64,000 bases of DNA from Paenibacillus solanacearum (GTDB lineage Bacteria > Bacillota > Bacilli > Paenibacillales > NBRC-103111): contig NZ_CAJVAS010000012.1 of NCBI RefSeq assembly GCF_910593845.1, positions 124,001-188,000 of the forward strand. Direction: 5' to 3'. The notes below the pieces were generated by a model. That model was not told where the DNA came from and searched no databases. It saw nothing but the letters and a program-made list of their open reading frames with translations. The translations under genes and the position numbers were made by a program. This document shows, in pieces, positions 53,749 to 62,020 of the stretch (its first letter is position 1; the number at the start of each line of letters is the position of its first letter).

Positions 53749-54084
53749 TTAACGCGGAGCGGATGATTGGATTTTTTGCTGATGCTTCAGCCCCCATACC
53801 GACATGACATCCAGCACTTCCTTGATCGTCGCGCCGTACTCCGTCAGCGAGTATTCGACTTTCGGGGGAACCTGCGTATACACTTTTCGGTCGATAATGC
53901 CGTCGTCCTCCAGCTCACGAAGCTGCTGCGTCAGCATTTTTTGCGTGATATCGGGCATGTCCCGTTTCAGCTCGCTGAACCGCTTGATCCCTTCCGTCAA
54001 ATGACACAAAATAACCGGCTTCCATTTGCCGCCGACGACTTTGAGCGTCGTTTCCACCGAGCTCTTAAATTGCATGTCACCCAT
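53749..54084 (-). CDS. hxlR: HxlR family winged-helix regulator
   Basis: A 111-residue HxlR/MarR-like regulator. The family core is VVGGKWKPVILCHLTEGIKRFSELKR, DITQKMLTQQLRELEDDGII and YSLTEYG. ATG 54084 has AAAGGAG about 8 bases ahead; the longer frame to 54126 lacks one. It lies upstream of hxlAB on the same strand and is divergent from an SDR-namA operon. In B. subtilis HxlR activates hxlAB in response to formaldehyde; proteins of this family also sense other electrophiles, so either neighbour could be the target. Confidence 0.88.
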   Translation of the reverse strand: MGDMQFKSSVETTLKVVGGKWKPVILCHLTEGIKRFSELKRDMPDITQKMLTQQLRELEDDGIIDRKVYTQVPPKVEYSLTEYGATIKEVLDVMSVWGLKHQQKIQSSAPR

Positions 54085-54138
54085 GGTTTTGGCTCCTTTA
54101 GTATAAAAAATGATACTATCATACAAAAAAGTGGGTAC

Positions 54139-54167
54139 TTGAATTTATGAATATAATATACCATAAT
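54139..54167 (+). promoter_or_regulatory. Sigma-A promoter of the SDR-namA operon
   Basis: TTGAAT (54139-54144), a 17-base spacer and CATAAT (54162-54167), 80 bases ahead of the SDR start. Its -35 overlaps the GGTACTT element that resembles the hxlA upstream half-site. Confidence 0.6.
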
Positions 54168-54247
54168 CGCAATGTATGCTCATAGGAAGAAATGGAGACG
54201 ATGAGGACGGAGCATGCAGCCAATCATTTAATGGAGGAGAGATCTTG

Positions 54248-54967
54248 ATGGATTTGAAACATACAAACGCAGTGATCACCGGAGCGGGAAAAGGCATCGG
54301 CAAAGCGATTGCCGTACAGCTGGCCAAGGAAGGCGTAAACCTCGGCCTTGTAGCGAGAACCGCCTCCGATCTGGAGGAGCTGCGCGCCGAGCTTGAGAGC
54401 GCCTATCACGTCAAGGTATATACTGTCTCCGCCGACATCGCCCGCCGAGACGCGGCGGAGCAGGCGGTCCAATCGCTTATCGGCCGTCTCGGCTCGCTCG
54501 ATATTTTAATCAATAACGCCGGCATCGCGCAGTTCGGCACCGTTGCCGAGATGGAGCCCGAGCTGTGGGAGAGCATCGTTCAGACGAACCTGATGGGCAC
54601 GTATTACGTGACCCGCGCCGCGCTGCCGACGATGCTGGCGCAAGCGAGCGGCAGCATTATCAGTATTGCATCCACCGCCGGCGAGCGCGGCTTCGCGACC
54701 GGGTCGGCTTACTGCGCATCCAAAGCAGCCGTGCTCGGTTTCACGGAAGCGCTGATGCAGGAGGTGCGCAAATCGAACATTCGCGTGACGGCGCTGACGC
54801 CCAGCACCGTCAATACGGAGCTTGCCGCGAATGCCGGCCTGAAGATCGGGGACGAGGACCGGATGATGCAGCCGGAGGACTTGGCCGATCTCGTCGTGGC
54901 CGCCTTGAAGCTGCCGCCGCGCGTCTTCGTCAAGACAGCCGGCCTATGGACAACCAATCCGCAATAA
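54248..54967 (+). CDS. Short-chain dehydrogenase/reductase (SDR, FabG-like)
   Basis: A 239-residue classical SDR. The NADP-binding loop is TGAGKGIGKA, followed by NNAG (INNAGIAQFG), the catalytic Ser region IISIASTAGERG and YxxxK as YCASK. It reduces a ketone or oxidises an alcohol; the substrate is not evident. ATG 54248 has GGAGGAGA about 9 bases ahead. It ends 19 bases before namA, so the two form one operon, divergent from hxlR. Confidence 0.93.
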   Translation: MDLKHTNAVITGAGKGIGKAIAVQLAKEGVNLGLVARTASDLEELRAELESAYHVKVYTVSADIARRDAAEQAVQSLIGRLGSLDILINNAGIAQFGTVAEMEPELWESIVQTNLMGTYYVTRAALPTMLAQASGSIISIASTAGERGFATGSAYCASKAAVLGFTEALMQEVRKSNIRVTALTPSTVNTELAANAGLKIGDEDRMMQPEDLADLVVAALKLPPRVFVKTAGLWTTNPQ

Positions 54968-54986
54968 GAGAAGGAGATGAAACGAC

Positions 54987-56021
54987 ATGGGCAGCAATTA
55001 CTTGCTTTCGCCTTACAGCCTAAAAGGCTTGCAGCTCAAAAACCGTATCGTGATGGCGCCGATGTGCCAATACTCGGTAATGGAAAAGGACGGAAAGCCG
55101 AATGACTGGCATCATGTGCATTACGTTAGCCGCGCGGTCGGCGGTACGGGCTTGATCATTATGGAAATGACCGATGTCGAGCCGGACGGTCGCATTACGG
55201 ATTACGACTTGGGCCTATGGTCGGACGAGCATATTCCCGCTTTCGCGCGAATCATTGACGGCGTGCACCGGTACGGCGCCAAGATCGGCATTCAAATCGC
55301 GCATGCCGGCCGCAAGGCGGAGGATGCGCCCGAGCCGGTCGCGCCATCGGCGATTCCGTTTCCCGGTCCCGAGTATAAGCTGCCGCGGGCGCTCACGACC
55401 GATGAAGTACGAGAGATGGTGCGCAAGTTCGCCGATGCCGCCAGACGTGCAGTGCAGGCCGGAGTCGATACGATCGAGCTCCACGGCGCGCACGGCTACT
55501 TGATCCACCAGTTCCATTCGCCGCTGACGAACCGGCGCGAGGATGCGTACGGACAAGATTTGGCGCGCTTCGGCGTCGAAGTGATCGAAGCGGTAAAAGC
55601 GCAGCTGCCGCCTGACATGCCGCTCTTCTTCCGCATTTCTGCGGTTGAATACGCGGATGGCGGCTACGGCATCGATCACGCCATTCAGCTGTGCAAGGCG
55701 TATCAAGCGGCAGGCGTCGACGCGTTCCACGTAAGCTCCGGCGGAGAAGGGCCGGCCGGTGAGCGGAAGCCCGGCAACTACCCGGGGTACCAGGTTCCAT
55801 TTGCCCGCAGCATTCGACAGGCGCTGAACGTTCCGGTCGTCGCGGTCGGCATGCTCGAAGATCCGGCGCTGGCCGAGTCGGTTGTCGGCAACGGCGACGC
55901 CGAGCTGGTCGCCATCGCCCGCGGGCTGCTACGCGATCCGTATTGGGCCACGCACGCGGCGTACGCGCTGCGCAGCGAGGAGAAGCACGTGCCGCAGCAG
56001 TACGAGCGCGCTTATCATTAA
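54987..56021 (+). CDS. namA: NADPH dehydrogenase NamA (YqjM-type old yellow enzyme)
   Basis: A 344-residue FMN ene-reductase of the thermophilic-like OYE class. It has NRIVMAPMCQYSV with the redox-tuning Cys, the substrate-binding pair in ELHGAHGYLIHQFHSPLTNRR and the C-terminal phosphate site VAVGMLEDP...ELVAIARGLLRDPYW. B. subtilis YqjM reduces unsaturated aldehydes, maleimides and nitro compounds and responds to oxidative or electrophile stress. Pairing with an SDR and closeness to HxlR fit an electrophile-detoxification unit (inference). Confidence 0.95.
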   Translation: MGSNYLLSPYSLKGLQLKNRIVMAPMCQYSVMEKDGKPNDWHHVHYVSRAVGGTGLIIMEMTDVEPDGRITDYDLGLWSDEHIPAFARIIDGVHRYGAKIGIQIAHAGRKAEDAPEPVAPSAIPFPGPEYKLPRALTTDEVREMVRKFADAARRAVQAGVDTIELHGAHGYLIHQFHSPLTNRREDAYGQDLARFGVEVIEAVKAQLPPDMPLFFRISAVEYADGGYGIDHAIQLCKAYQAAGVDAFHVSSGGEGPAGERKPGNYPGYQVPFARSIRQALNVPVVAVGMLEDPALAESVVGNGDAELVAIARGLLRDPYWATHAAYALRSEEKHVPQQYERAYH

Positions 56022-56064
56022 CATAGTACAGGCGCGGCGATGTGCCTGATTGCCAATCCATCAG

Positions 56065-56103
56065 CGGCGAACCGGACGCGCTTTTCGTCCGGTTCGCCGT
56101 TTT
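56065..56103 (+). terminator. Rho-independent terminator of SDR-namA
   Basis: Perfect 13-bp stem CGGCGAACCGGAC/GTCCGGTTCGCCG (56065-56077 with 56087-56099), then TTTT. Confidence 0.88.
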
Positions 56104-56275
56104 GGTGTATGCCGCCGGAACATTTGAACAATCGGCGCCGCAGGCGTACAATGGCAGAAGAGTCCGTAGGGGCCTCGCAAGTGCATACCCGAGTCCTATC
56201 TGCATAATAGGGGAAGAATGCATGAAGAACGTTTCATGAACAACTCCCGATCGAATAAAAGGAGGCTATCATAAC

Positions 56276-56998
56276 ATGAAAGTGGAAATTTGGTCGGATT
56301 TCGCCTGCCCGTTCTGCTATATCGGCAAGCGGAGGTTTGAAGCTGCACTCGAGCAGTTTCCGCAGCGCGCGGAGGTGGAGGTCGTATACCGAAGCTTCGA
56401 GCTGGACCCGAACGCGCCGGTAAGCGTCGATCACGACGTTCACCAGATGCTGGCGGGCAAATACGGCATGTCCCGCGAACAAGCGATCGACATGAACCGC
56501 AATGTGGTGGAGCAAGCCGCCGCGCTCGGGTTAGCCTATCATATGGACACGCTGGTGCTGACGAATACGTTCGACGCGCATCGTTTGGCGCAATATGCCG
56601 CCGTCCACGGCAAGCTCACGCCGATGACGGAACGGCTGCTGAAAGCGTATTTCACCGACTCGCTGCACTTGGGCGACCGCGAAACGTTGGCCGGGCTCGC
56701 TGCGGAGGTCGGCCTCGACCGGGACGATGTCCTGCACATGCTGGAAAGCGGCGCATTTGCAGACGAGGTTCGCGCTGATGAGCAGGATGCGGCCGCGCTC
56801 GGGATCCGCGCCGTTCCTTTCTTCGTGATTGACCGCAAATTCGGCGTCTCGGGCGCACAGCCGGGCGAAGTGTTCCTGCAAGCGCTGCAGAAAGCGTGGG
56901 AGGCGTCATCTCCCCTTACCTTGCTCAATGAACAGGATGGAGATTCGGCGAACGGATGCGAAGACGGGGCTTGCACCCCGCCTCCCCGCAAACCGTAA
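56276..56998 (+). CDS. DsbA-family oxidoreductase (FrnE-like)
   Basis: A 240-residue cytoplasmic thioredoxin-fold protein of the FrnE group. The active site is DFACPFCYIGKRR (C11, C14) and the cis-Pro loop is GIRAVPFFVID. A helical insertion lies between, and a short C-terminal tail carries two more cysteines (NGCEDGAC). FrnE proteins act as disulfide isomerases in oxidative stress defence. It has a single-gene layout, with a hairpin 15 bases after the stop. Confidence 0.92.
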   Translation: MKVEIWSDFACPFCYIGKRRFEAALEQFPQRAEVEVVYRSFELDPNAPVSVDHDVHQMLAGKYGMSREQAIDMNRNVVEQAAALGLAYHMDTLVLTNTFDAHRLAQYAAVHGKLTPMTERLLKAYFTDSLHLGDRETLAGLAAEVGLDRDDVLHMLESGAFADEVRADEQDAAALGIRAVPFFVIDRKFGVSGAQPGEVFLQALQKAWEASSPLTLLNEQDGDSANGCEDGACTPPPRKP

Positions 56999-57012
56999 CA
57001 GGATAAGAGACG

Positions 57013-57052
57013 AAGACCCGCTTGGCTGCGGATAAAGCCGGCGGGTCTTTGG
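57013..57052 (+). terminator. Terminator of the FrnE-like gene
   Basis: 9-bp stem AAGACCCGC/GCGGGTCTT (57013-57021 with 57041-57049) followed only by TGGG, so of moderate strength. Confidence 0.6.
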
Positions 57053-57075
57053 GACACTCGTTATTGCAATCCTAT

Positions 57076-57094
57076 CTAACTTATTATATGTTAG
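57076..57094. promoter_or_regulatory. Inverted repeat upstream of the glutathione peroxidase gene
   Basis: CTAAC (57076-57080) and GTTAG (57090-57094) flank nine AT bases, 29 bases ahead of the start. Size and AT-rich centre would suit a MarR/OhrR-type redox repressor, but no such gene is adjacent. Confidence 0.35.
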
Positions 57095-57123
57095 TAAATT
57101 ATGGGATGATAGGAGATATGCAG

Positions 57124-57672
57124 ATGGCGACGATCTATGATTTTAACGTGCAGAAGACGAGCGGAGAACGGTTTCCTCTATATCATTACGAGGGAAAACC
57201 GGTTCTTATTGTGAATACGGCCAGCAAGTGCAAATTCACCTCGCAGTTCGACGATTTGCAGAAGCTGTATGAGCAGTACCGTGAACAGGGAGTAGAAGTT
57301 CTCGGGTTTCCCTGCAATCAATTCGGCGAGCAAGAGCCTGGGAGCCATCAGGAGGCGGCGGAATTTTGCCAGATCAATTACGGCGTGAAATTCCCGGTGT
57401 TCGCCAAAATCGAAGTGAACGGCGACCATGCGCATCCGTTATTCGATTATTTGAAGAAGGCGGCTCCGTTCAAGGGATTCGAGGATCACATGAACGCCAA
57501 GCTGCTGAAGCTGATGATTACCGAAAAAGCGCCGGAATGGCTGCTTGGCGACGCGATCAAATGGAATTTCACGAAGTTCCTTATCGACCGGCAAGGAAAC
57601 GTCGTTCGCCGCTTCGAGCCTACCGATTCGATTGAAGCGATCCGTGTGGGCATCGATTCGCTGCTGCAGTAG
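57124..57672 (+). CDS. Glutathione peroxidase-like thiol peroxidase (BsaA-type)
   Basis: A 182-residue GPx-fold peroxidase with a Cys active site. The peroxidatic Cys 36 is in NTASKCKFTSQF, the Gln/second Cys region is FPCNQFGEQEPG (C64, Q66) and the Trp/Asn are in KWNFTKFL. In bacteria these enzymes use thioredoxin to reduce hydroperoxides. ATG 57124 is preferred to ATG 57118 because AGGAG (57111-57115) is 8 bases ahead rather than 2. Confidence 0.94.
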   Translation: MATIYDFNVQKTSGERFPLYHYEGKPVLIVNTASKCKFTSQFDDLQKLYEQYREQGVEVLGFPCNQFGEQEPGSHQEAAEFCQINYGVKFPVFAKIEVNGDHAHPLFDYLKKAAPFKGFEDHMNAKLLKLMITEKAPEWLLGDAIKWNFTKFLIDRQGNVVRRFEPTDSIEAIRVGIDSLLQ

Positions 57673-57875
57673 ACACTGACGAATGTTTAGGGTTTCGTTA
57701 TGACCAGTGCACTAGTGCGCCGTATGGCGGGGCCTAAGTAAATAATGACGTTGAGCGAGCGGGGGAGGGCGTTTCTTCCTGACCCTCGGAAAGCGACGGA
57801 CGCATCGAATCACATTTGAAGGAAGAAGACGGCATAGGATGGGGATATATCCTTTTTGCAGAGGAGCTGCTTCTC

Positions 57876-58682
57876 ATGCCAATTTCCCCGGGCACCCACT
57901 TGCTGTATACCGTTCATCCGAATGATACTTTGCATTCGATTGCGGTTCGACTGGGCACCAATGTGCCTTCGCTGGTGCAGATCAACGCGTTGTATCCACC
58001 CGTTGCCGACCCGAACCGGATCTTTCCCGGCCAAGCGCTGCTGGCTCGATTGCCCGGTATGGCCGAGCAAAGCGCAGTCTTGTATCAGGTTCAGCCGGGA
58101 GATACGCTGTACCGGATCGCCGATCGTTTCTCCGTCAGCGCCGACATGCTGGCCGGCGTGAATCAGCTGCAGCAGCCGGATCTTCTGCGGGTCGGCCAAC
58201 TGTTGTACATTGCCGCCTTCGCGTATGAGGCGGAGCCGGGGGATTCGCTGTACCGAATCTCCCGACGCTTCGGTATACCGATGAGCGCGTGGATCCGGGC
58301 CAATCGCAGCCGCCCGGCGCTATCCTCGCTCGACGTTCTTTACCCCGGCTTCCACCTGGTCGCGCCGCTTCCATCCTCAACGAATATCGTAGTATTCGAG
58401 CCGCTGCCCGGAACGAGGGTTTCCCAAGGACAGCGGTTGTCGGGCAGCGCCCGCGCGTTCGAAGCGACAATCCATTACCAAATCCGCGACGCGATGGATA
58501 GCCCTGTAACCGGGGAACGGACTGCAACGGCTGCGCAAGGCGCGCCGGCTTTCGGAGCATTCGTCGTCCAGATCTCGTTCGATCAAGCACCTTCTACGCC
58601 AAACGGCGTGTTGATGGTGTACACGCGCAGTGCCCGCGACGGCAGCATGCAAGATTTGGTGGATGTTCCCGTTATATTTTAA
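57876..58682 (+). CDS. Triple-LysM protein with Gmad2-like C-terminal domain
   Basis: A 268-residue protein with three LysM repeats: LYTVHPNDTLHSIAVRLG, YQVQPGDTLYRIADRFS and YEAEPGDSLYRISRRFG (about residues 10-165). LysM binds peptidoglycan or chitin. The C-terminal part (FEPLPGTRVSQGQRLSGSARAFEATI) looks like the immunoglobulin-like Gmad2 domain found in sporulation/germination proteins. No signal peptide is present, as in many spore-coat or spore-envelope proteins, so a role at the spore surface is plausible. GAGGAG lies 9 bases ahead of ATG 57876. Confidence 0.85.
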   Translation: MPISPGTHLLYTVHPNDTLHSIAVRLGTNVPSLVQINALYPPVADPNRIFPGQALLARLPGMAEQSAVLYQVQPGDTLYRIADRFSVSADMLAGVNQLQQPDLLRVGQLLYIAAFAYEAEPGDSLYRISRRFGIPMSAWIRANRSRPALSSLDVLYPGFHLVAPLPSSTNIVVFEPLPGTRVSQGQRLSGSARAFEATIHYQIRDAMDSPVTGERTATAAQGAPAFGAFVVQISFDQAPSTPNGVLMVYTRSARDGSMQDLVDVPVIF

Positions 58683-58706
58683 GCTGGACAGCTCGTGATG
58701 GACAAA

Positions 58707-58747
58707 AAAAGGAGAAGAACTGCTGTAGGGGCAGATCTTCTCCTTTT
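58707..58747. terminator. Bidirectional terminator between LysM and alcohol dehydrogenase genes
   Basis: A 12-bp perfect stem AAAAGGAGAAGA/TCTTCTCCTTTT (58707-58718 with 58736-58747). The arms give T-rich ends on both strands, serving the two convergent genes. Confidence 0.85.
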
Positions 58748-58786
58748 CGCATGCTGTTGAGCTGCCGTACAGCGAGAATGTCCTCC

Positions 58787-59953
58787 TCAGAACGCATCGT
58801 TGTAAGCTAGCTCAATGAGCTGCAGGTAGTCTTCGCGGCGGATCGGCCGTACGTTGCTGGGTGTGGAGTTGTTGAGATAGGCCATCTCGGCGATGCGCGG
58901 GAAGTCCTCGCGGCGGACGCCGGGCAGCTCCCGCAATCGGGGAATTTCCAGCTGCTGCGTCCATTCGCGCACGCCTGCGATCAATCGTTGGACGGCTTGG
59001 TCGTCCGAATGCGAATCTTGGGCGAAGCCCATATGCCGCGCCATTTGCGCGTGGACCGTCTGCTCCGCCTGGGCGTTGAACTGCAGTACATACGGCAGGA
59101 ATACCGAATTGGCGACGCCGTGGGGCGTGTCGTACAATCCCCCGAGCGCCTCGGCCAGACAGTGGACGGCGGCGACATCGCTGGAGCCGAAGCAGAGGCC
59201 CGCCAGCATGCTGCCTTCCAGCATGGCGTACCGCGCCTGTTCGTCATGCCCGTCACGGAAAGCCGCCGGCAGCGCAGCGACGATCGTTCGCATCGCCCGC
59301 GCGCCGAATGCCTGTGAGATCGGATGGGTCACCTTACACGAATATCCTTCGATGGCATGAACCAATGCGTCTACGCCGGTGGCGGCCGTAACGGCTCTCG
59401 GTACGGTGAACGTCAGCTTCGGATCGAGCACGGCAAGCAGAGGACGCAGCGACGCATGCTTGAGCGTCAGCTTCCGGTGCGTGGCCGATTCCGTAATGAC
59501 CGAGGAACGCGTTACTTCAGAGCCCGTTCCAGCTGTGGTCGGTATGCAAACGATCGGCGCGATGTTCTCGTAAGCCCGCAATCCTTCGATGTAGTCCAGC
59601 GGCGTACCGCCGTTCGGGCCAAGCAGGGCGATCGCCTTTCCCGTATCCATAGCGCTTCCGCCGCCGATCGCAACGACCGCGTCCAGCCGTTCCTCGGCAA
59701 ACAGCCTCGCGCCGTTAAGGCATTCGGTGTCGCGCGGATTTTGCGAGAGTTCATCGAATAATACGACGCGATAGCCTGCGGCCGTGAGCCGATCCCGGAT
59801 CGGCTGAACGATGCCGGCCTTGACTACCCCAGGATCGCTGACCAGAACAATTGATTTGCCGATATGGAGCGACTGAAGCAGCTCGGGCAGCTGCTCGGAG
59901 AGGCCCATTCCCATTTCGATGCGGGTATTGCAATAATAGCTGTAAGTTTCCAA
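58787..59953 (-). CDS. Iron-containing alcohol dehydrogenase
   Basis: A 388-residue group III (Fe-type) dehydrogenase. The nucleotide loop is AIGGGSAMDTGKAIA, followed by PTTAGTGSEVTRSSVI and the metal ligands in GVDALVHAIEGYSC, AAVHCLAEALGGLYDTPHGVANS. It oxidises or reduces short alcohols/aldehydes with NAD(P). It is a single gene convergent with the LysM gene; the substrate is not evident. Nearby formaldehyde and enal enzymes make an aldehyde substrate conceivable. Confidence 0.93.
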   Translation of the reverse strand: METYSYYCNTRIEMGMGLSEQLPELLQSLHIGKSIVLVSDPGVVKAGIVQPIRDRLTAAGYRVVLFDELSQNPRDTECLNGARLFAEERLDAVVAIGGGSAMDTGKAIALLGPNGGTPLDYIEGLRAYENIAPIVCIPTTAGTGSEVTRSSVITESATHRKLTLKHASLRPLLAVLDPKLTFTVPRAVTAATGVDALVHAIEGYSCKVTHPISQAFGARAMRTIVAALPAAFRDGHDEQARYAMLEGSMLAGLCFGSSDVAAVHCLAEALGGLYDTPHGVANSVFLPYVLQFNAQAEQTVHAQMARHMGFAQDSHSDDQAVQRLIAGVREWTQQLEIPRLRELPGVRREDFPRIAEMAYLNNSTPSNVRPIRREDYLQLIELAYNDAF

Positions 59954-60250
59954 TGTTCTCGCTGCTCCTCAATGTATGAAGTCCGTCTGGCTCGGTGAAG
60001 CGCTTGTTTGCTGAGCCTATTTTACGGCAAAAGAGATCGATTGACAATGAACATGCGTATGAGTGCCATGTAGGTGAATATGGGAAGAGGCGGCTGCGAA
60101 GGGATGGGGCCGAACGGCGAGTGGGCTTGGCACAGCATGCTTGGAAGTTCGCCCGCGAATGAGATAAGATGAAGGCGAGCGTGTGGACGCAGAACAAGGT
60201 CCCGTACCCTGTGCAGCAAATTTGAGAGAGACGAGGATGGAGGACTTTTC
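59954..60250. other. Divergent intergenic region, alcohol dehydrogenase / phosphatase
   Basis: About 297 bases without a gene. A TTGACA stands at 60040-60045 on the plus strand but has no matching -10, so no promoter is called. Confidence 0.35.
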
Positions 60251-60724
60251 GTGATTAACGTACTGTTCGTCTGCTTGGGCAATATATGCAGATCCCCCAT
60301 GGCGGAAGCCATTTTGCGTCACAAAATCAATGAAGCGGGACTCGCCGGCCGCATCCGGGTCGATTCCGCCGGAACCGGGGACTGGCATATCGGCCAGCCA
60401 CCTCATCAAGGAACGCGTCAAATCTTGAAGCGATACCGCATTGATGATTCGGGAATTCGGGCGCGCCAGCTTCGGACGGATGATTTTCACTCTTTCCATT
60501 ACATGATCGCCATGGATTCCAGCAACATGCAAAACATCTCCAAATGGTTAACGGACGATGCTCGCTGCGAAGTGAAGCTGCTGACGGATTTCGTTCCGAA
60601 CCATAAGGGAAACGATGTGCCGGACCCGTACTATACGGGCAACTTTGACGAAGTGTATGAGCTGGTAAACGAAGGCTGCGAGCAACTGCTGGATTACATT
60701 TGCGAAAAGGAAAATTTGAACTAA
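60251..60724 (+). CDS. Low-molecular-weight protein-tyrosine phosphatase
   Basis: A 157-residue phosphatase. The P-loop is VCLGNICRSP (Cys 8 nucleophile, Arg 14) at the very N-terminus, and the general acid is in DVPDPYYTG. The size is typical. Such enzymes (YfkJ, YwlE) dephosphorylate protein tyrosine or arginine residues in stress responses; the P-loop residue I12 does not by itself decide between the two. GTG 60251 lies 8 bases behind GGAGG. Confidence 0.94.
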   Translation: MINVLFVCLGNICRSPMAEAILRHKINEAGLAGRIRVDSAGTGDWHIGQPPHQGTRQILKRYRIDDSGIRARQLRTDDFHSFHYMIAMDSSNMQNISKWLTDDARCEVKLLTDFVPNHKGNDVPDPYYTGNFDEVYELVNEGCEQLLDYICEKENLN

Positions 60725-60811
60725 TACGGGGGCCGCTCACTGAAACATTTCAGTATCATTCATTATCCGAACTGACGAAAGGGCTTCGAACAAGGGATGG
60801 AGGAGCTTCTC

Positions 60812-61543
60812 GTGCATGAACACATTCACAGGAACAGACACGGAGCCGAAGTGCGTGAGGACAGCTTCCTTCAGGGGGTCAAAGACTGCGTTCCAACGCT
60901 GCTCGGTTATTTAAGCATTGGATTTGCTGCCGGCGTGGTCGGACATACTTCCGGACTCAGCATAGTGGAGATTACGTTCATGTCTTTGCTGATCTATGCC
61001 GGCTCTGCGCAGTTTATACTCGCCGGCATGGTTGCATCGCACGGATCGGCGGCGGCCATGATGTTGACCGTATTTATTGTCAATCTTCGCCACCTTCTGC
61101 TCAGCGCGGCGTTATCGCCGTATTTTCGCCATCTCACCCCTTTGAAGGCAATGCTGATCGGCTCATTGCTGACGGATGAGACATTCGGCGTTGCGATGAA
61201 CAAAGTGGCGGGCCGCAACCATATCGGCGAACAATGGATGCACGGTTTAAATGTAACGGCTTATCTTCACTGGCTTGCCGCCACGTTGGCCGGAGCTTTC
61301 CTAGGTCAATGGATTACGAATCCGGCAAAGCTCGGCTTGGATTTTGCGTTAGCTTCGATGTTTATCGGTCTGCTCGTGCTTCAAATGGCAAGCCGCCGAA
61401 AATGGGTCAAAGATCTCGCGGTTGCCGTATGCGCCGTTGTTATCGTGGTGGGAGCGAGTATTGCGTTATCCGGCAGTGTGGCCGTTATTGTAGCGACTGT
61501 CGCTGCCGCTACGCTTGGAATGGCGGTGGACAAATGGAAGTGA
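60812..61543 (+). CDS. azlC: Branched-chain amino acid exporter subunit AzlC
   Basis: A 243-residue membrane protein of the AzlC family, the large subunit of a branched-chain amino acid (or azaleucine) exporter. It has the typical GYLSIGFAAGVVGHTSGLS, YAGSAQFILAGM and VNLRHLLLSAALSPYFRHL segments. GTG 60812 is preferred because GGAGGAG is 6 bases ahead; ATG 60797 would give 5 more residues. It overlaps azlD by 10 bases. Confidence 0.92.
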   Translation: MHEHIHRNRHGAEVREDSFLQGVKDCVPTLLGYLSIGFAAGVVGHTSGLSIVEITFMSLLIYAGSAQFILAGMVASHGSAAAMMLTVFIVNLRHLLLSAALSPYFRHLTPLKAMLIGSLLTDETFGVAMNKVAGRNHIGEQWMHGLNVTAYLHWLAATLAGAFLGQWITNPAKLGLDFALASMFIGLLVLQMASRRKWVKDLAVAVCAVVIVVGASIALSGSVAVIVATVAAATLGMAVDKWK

Positions 61544-61860
61544 ATATGACTATCTTTTGGATCATTATCGGGGCTTCCATCGCGACGCTCATCCCAAGGG
61601 TGATTCCGCTTGTCGTGCTTAGCCGCATGAACATACCGGATTGGGCGATGCGATGGTTAAGCTATGTCCCCATCGCGGTCATGGCCGCATTGGTGGGACA
61701 AGAGCTGCTGACGGCCGACGGTAAGCTCGTCTCCTTCCGAAAAAACATTGAACTATTCGCGGCGCTCCCCGCATTTTTGACGGCGATTCTGACCCGAAGC
61801 TTATTAGGTACCGTTGTGGCCGGAATGATTTCGATCACGCTGCTGCGGTTGTATATGTAG
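61534..61860 (+). CDS. azlD: Branched-chain amino acid exporter subunit AzlD
   Basis: A 108-residue, four-helix small subunit partner of AzlC. It has the family sequence ATLIPRVIPLVVLSRMNIPDWAMRWLSYVPIAVMAALVGQEL and ends in three hydrophobic segments. Possible starts are ATG 61534, GTG 61540 and ATG 61546; the first overlaps the azlC stop and is kept. The operon exports excess branched-chain amino acids. ilvB lies about 10 kb away and is separately controlled. Confidence 0.92.
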   Translation: MEVNMTIFWIIIGASIATLIPRVIPLVVLSRMNIPDWAMRWLSYVPIAVMAALVGQELLTADGKLVSFRKNIELFAALPAFLTAILTRSLLGTVVAGMISITLLRLYM

Positions 61861-62020
61861 AAGATTTCCGGGGAAACAGCTACTCGGACTTCGGCAGGTC
61901 CAGATGAATGGACCAAGTCCAACGATTTTGCGTTCTTACGTCTTCGGCCGATCCGCTCTATAATTACAACTACCTCATCCGGTGATACACCGGAGCGGAC
62001 AAAAAAGGAGTGGATCGCAC

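Noticed and set aside
54098..54126. TTGTAT/TACTAA promoter for hxlR on the minus strand
   Set aside because: The -10 would overlap the hxlR ribosome binding site, so transcription could not start early enough.
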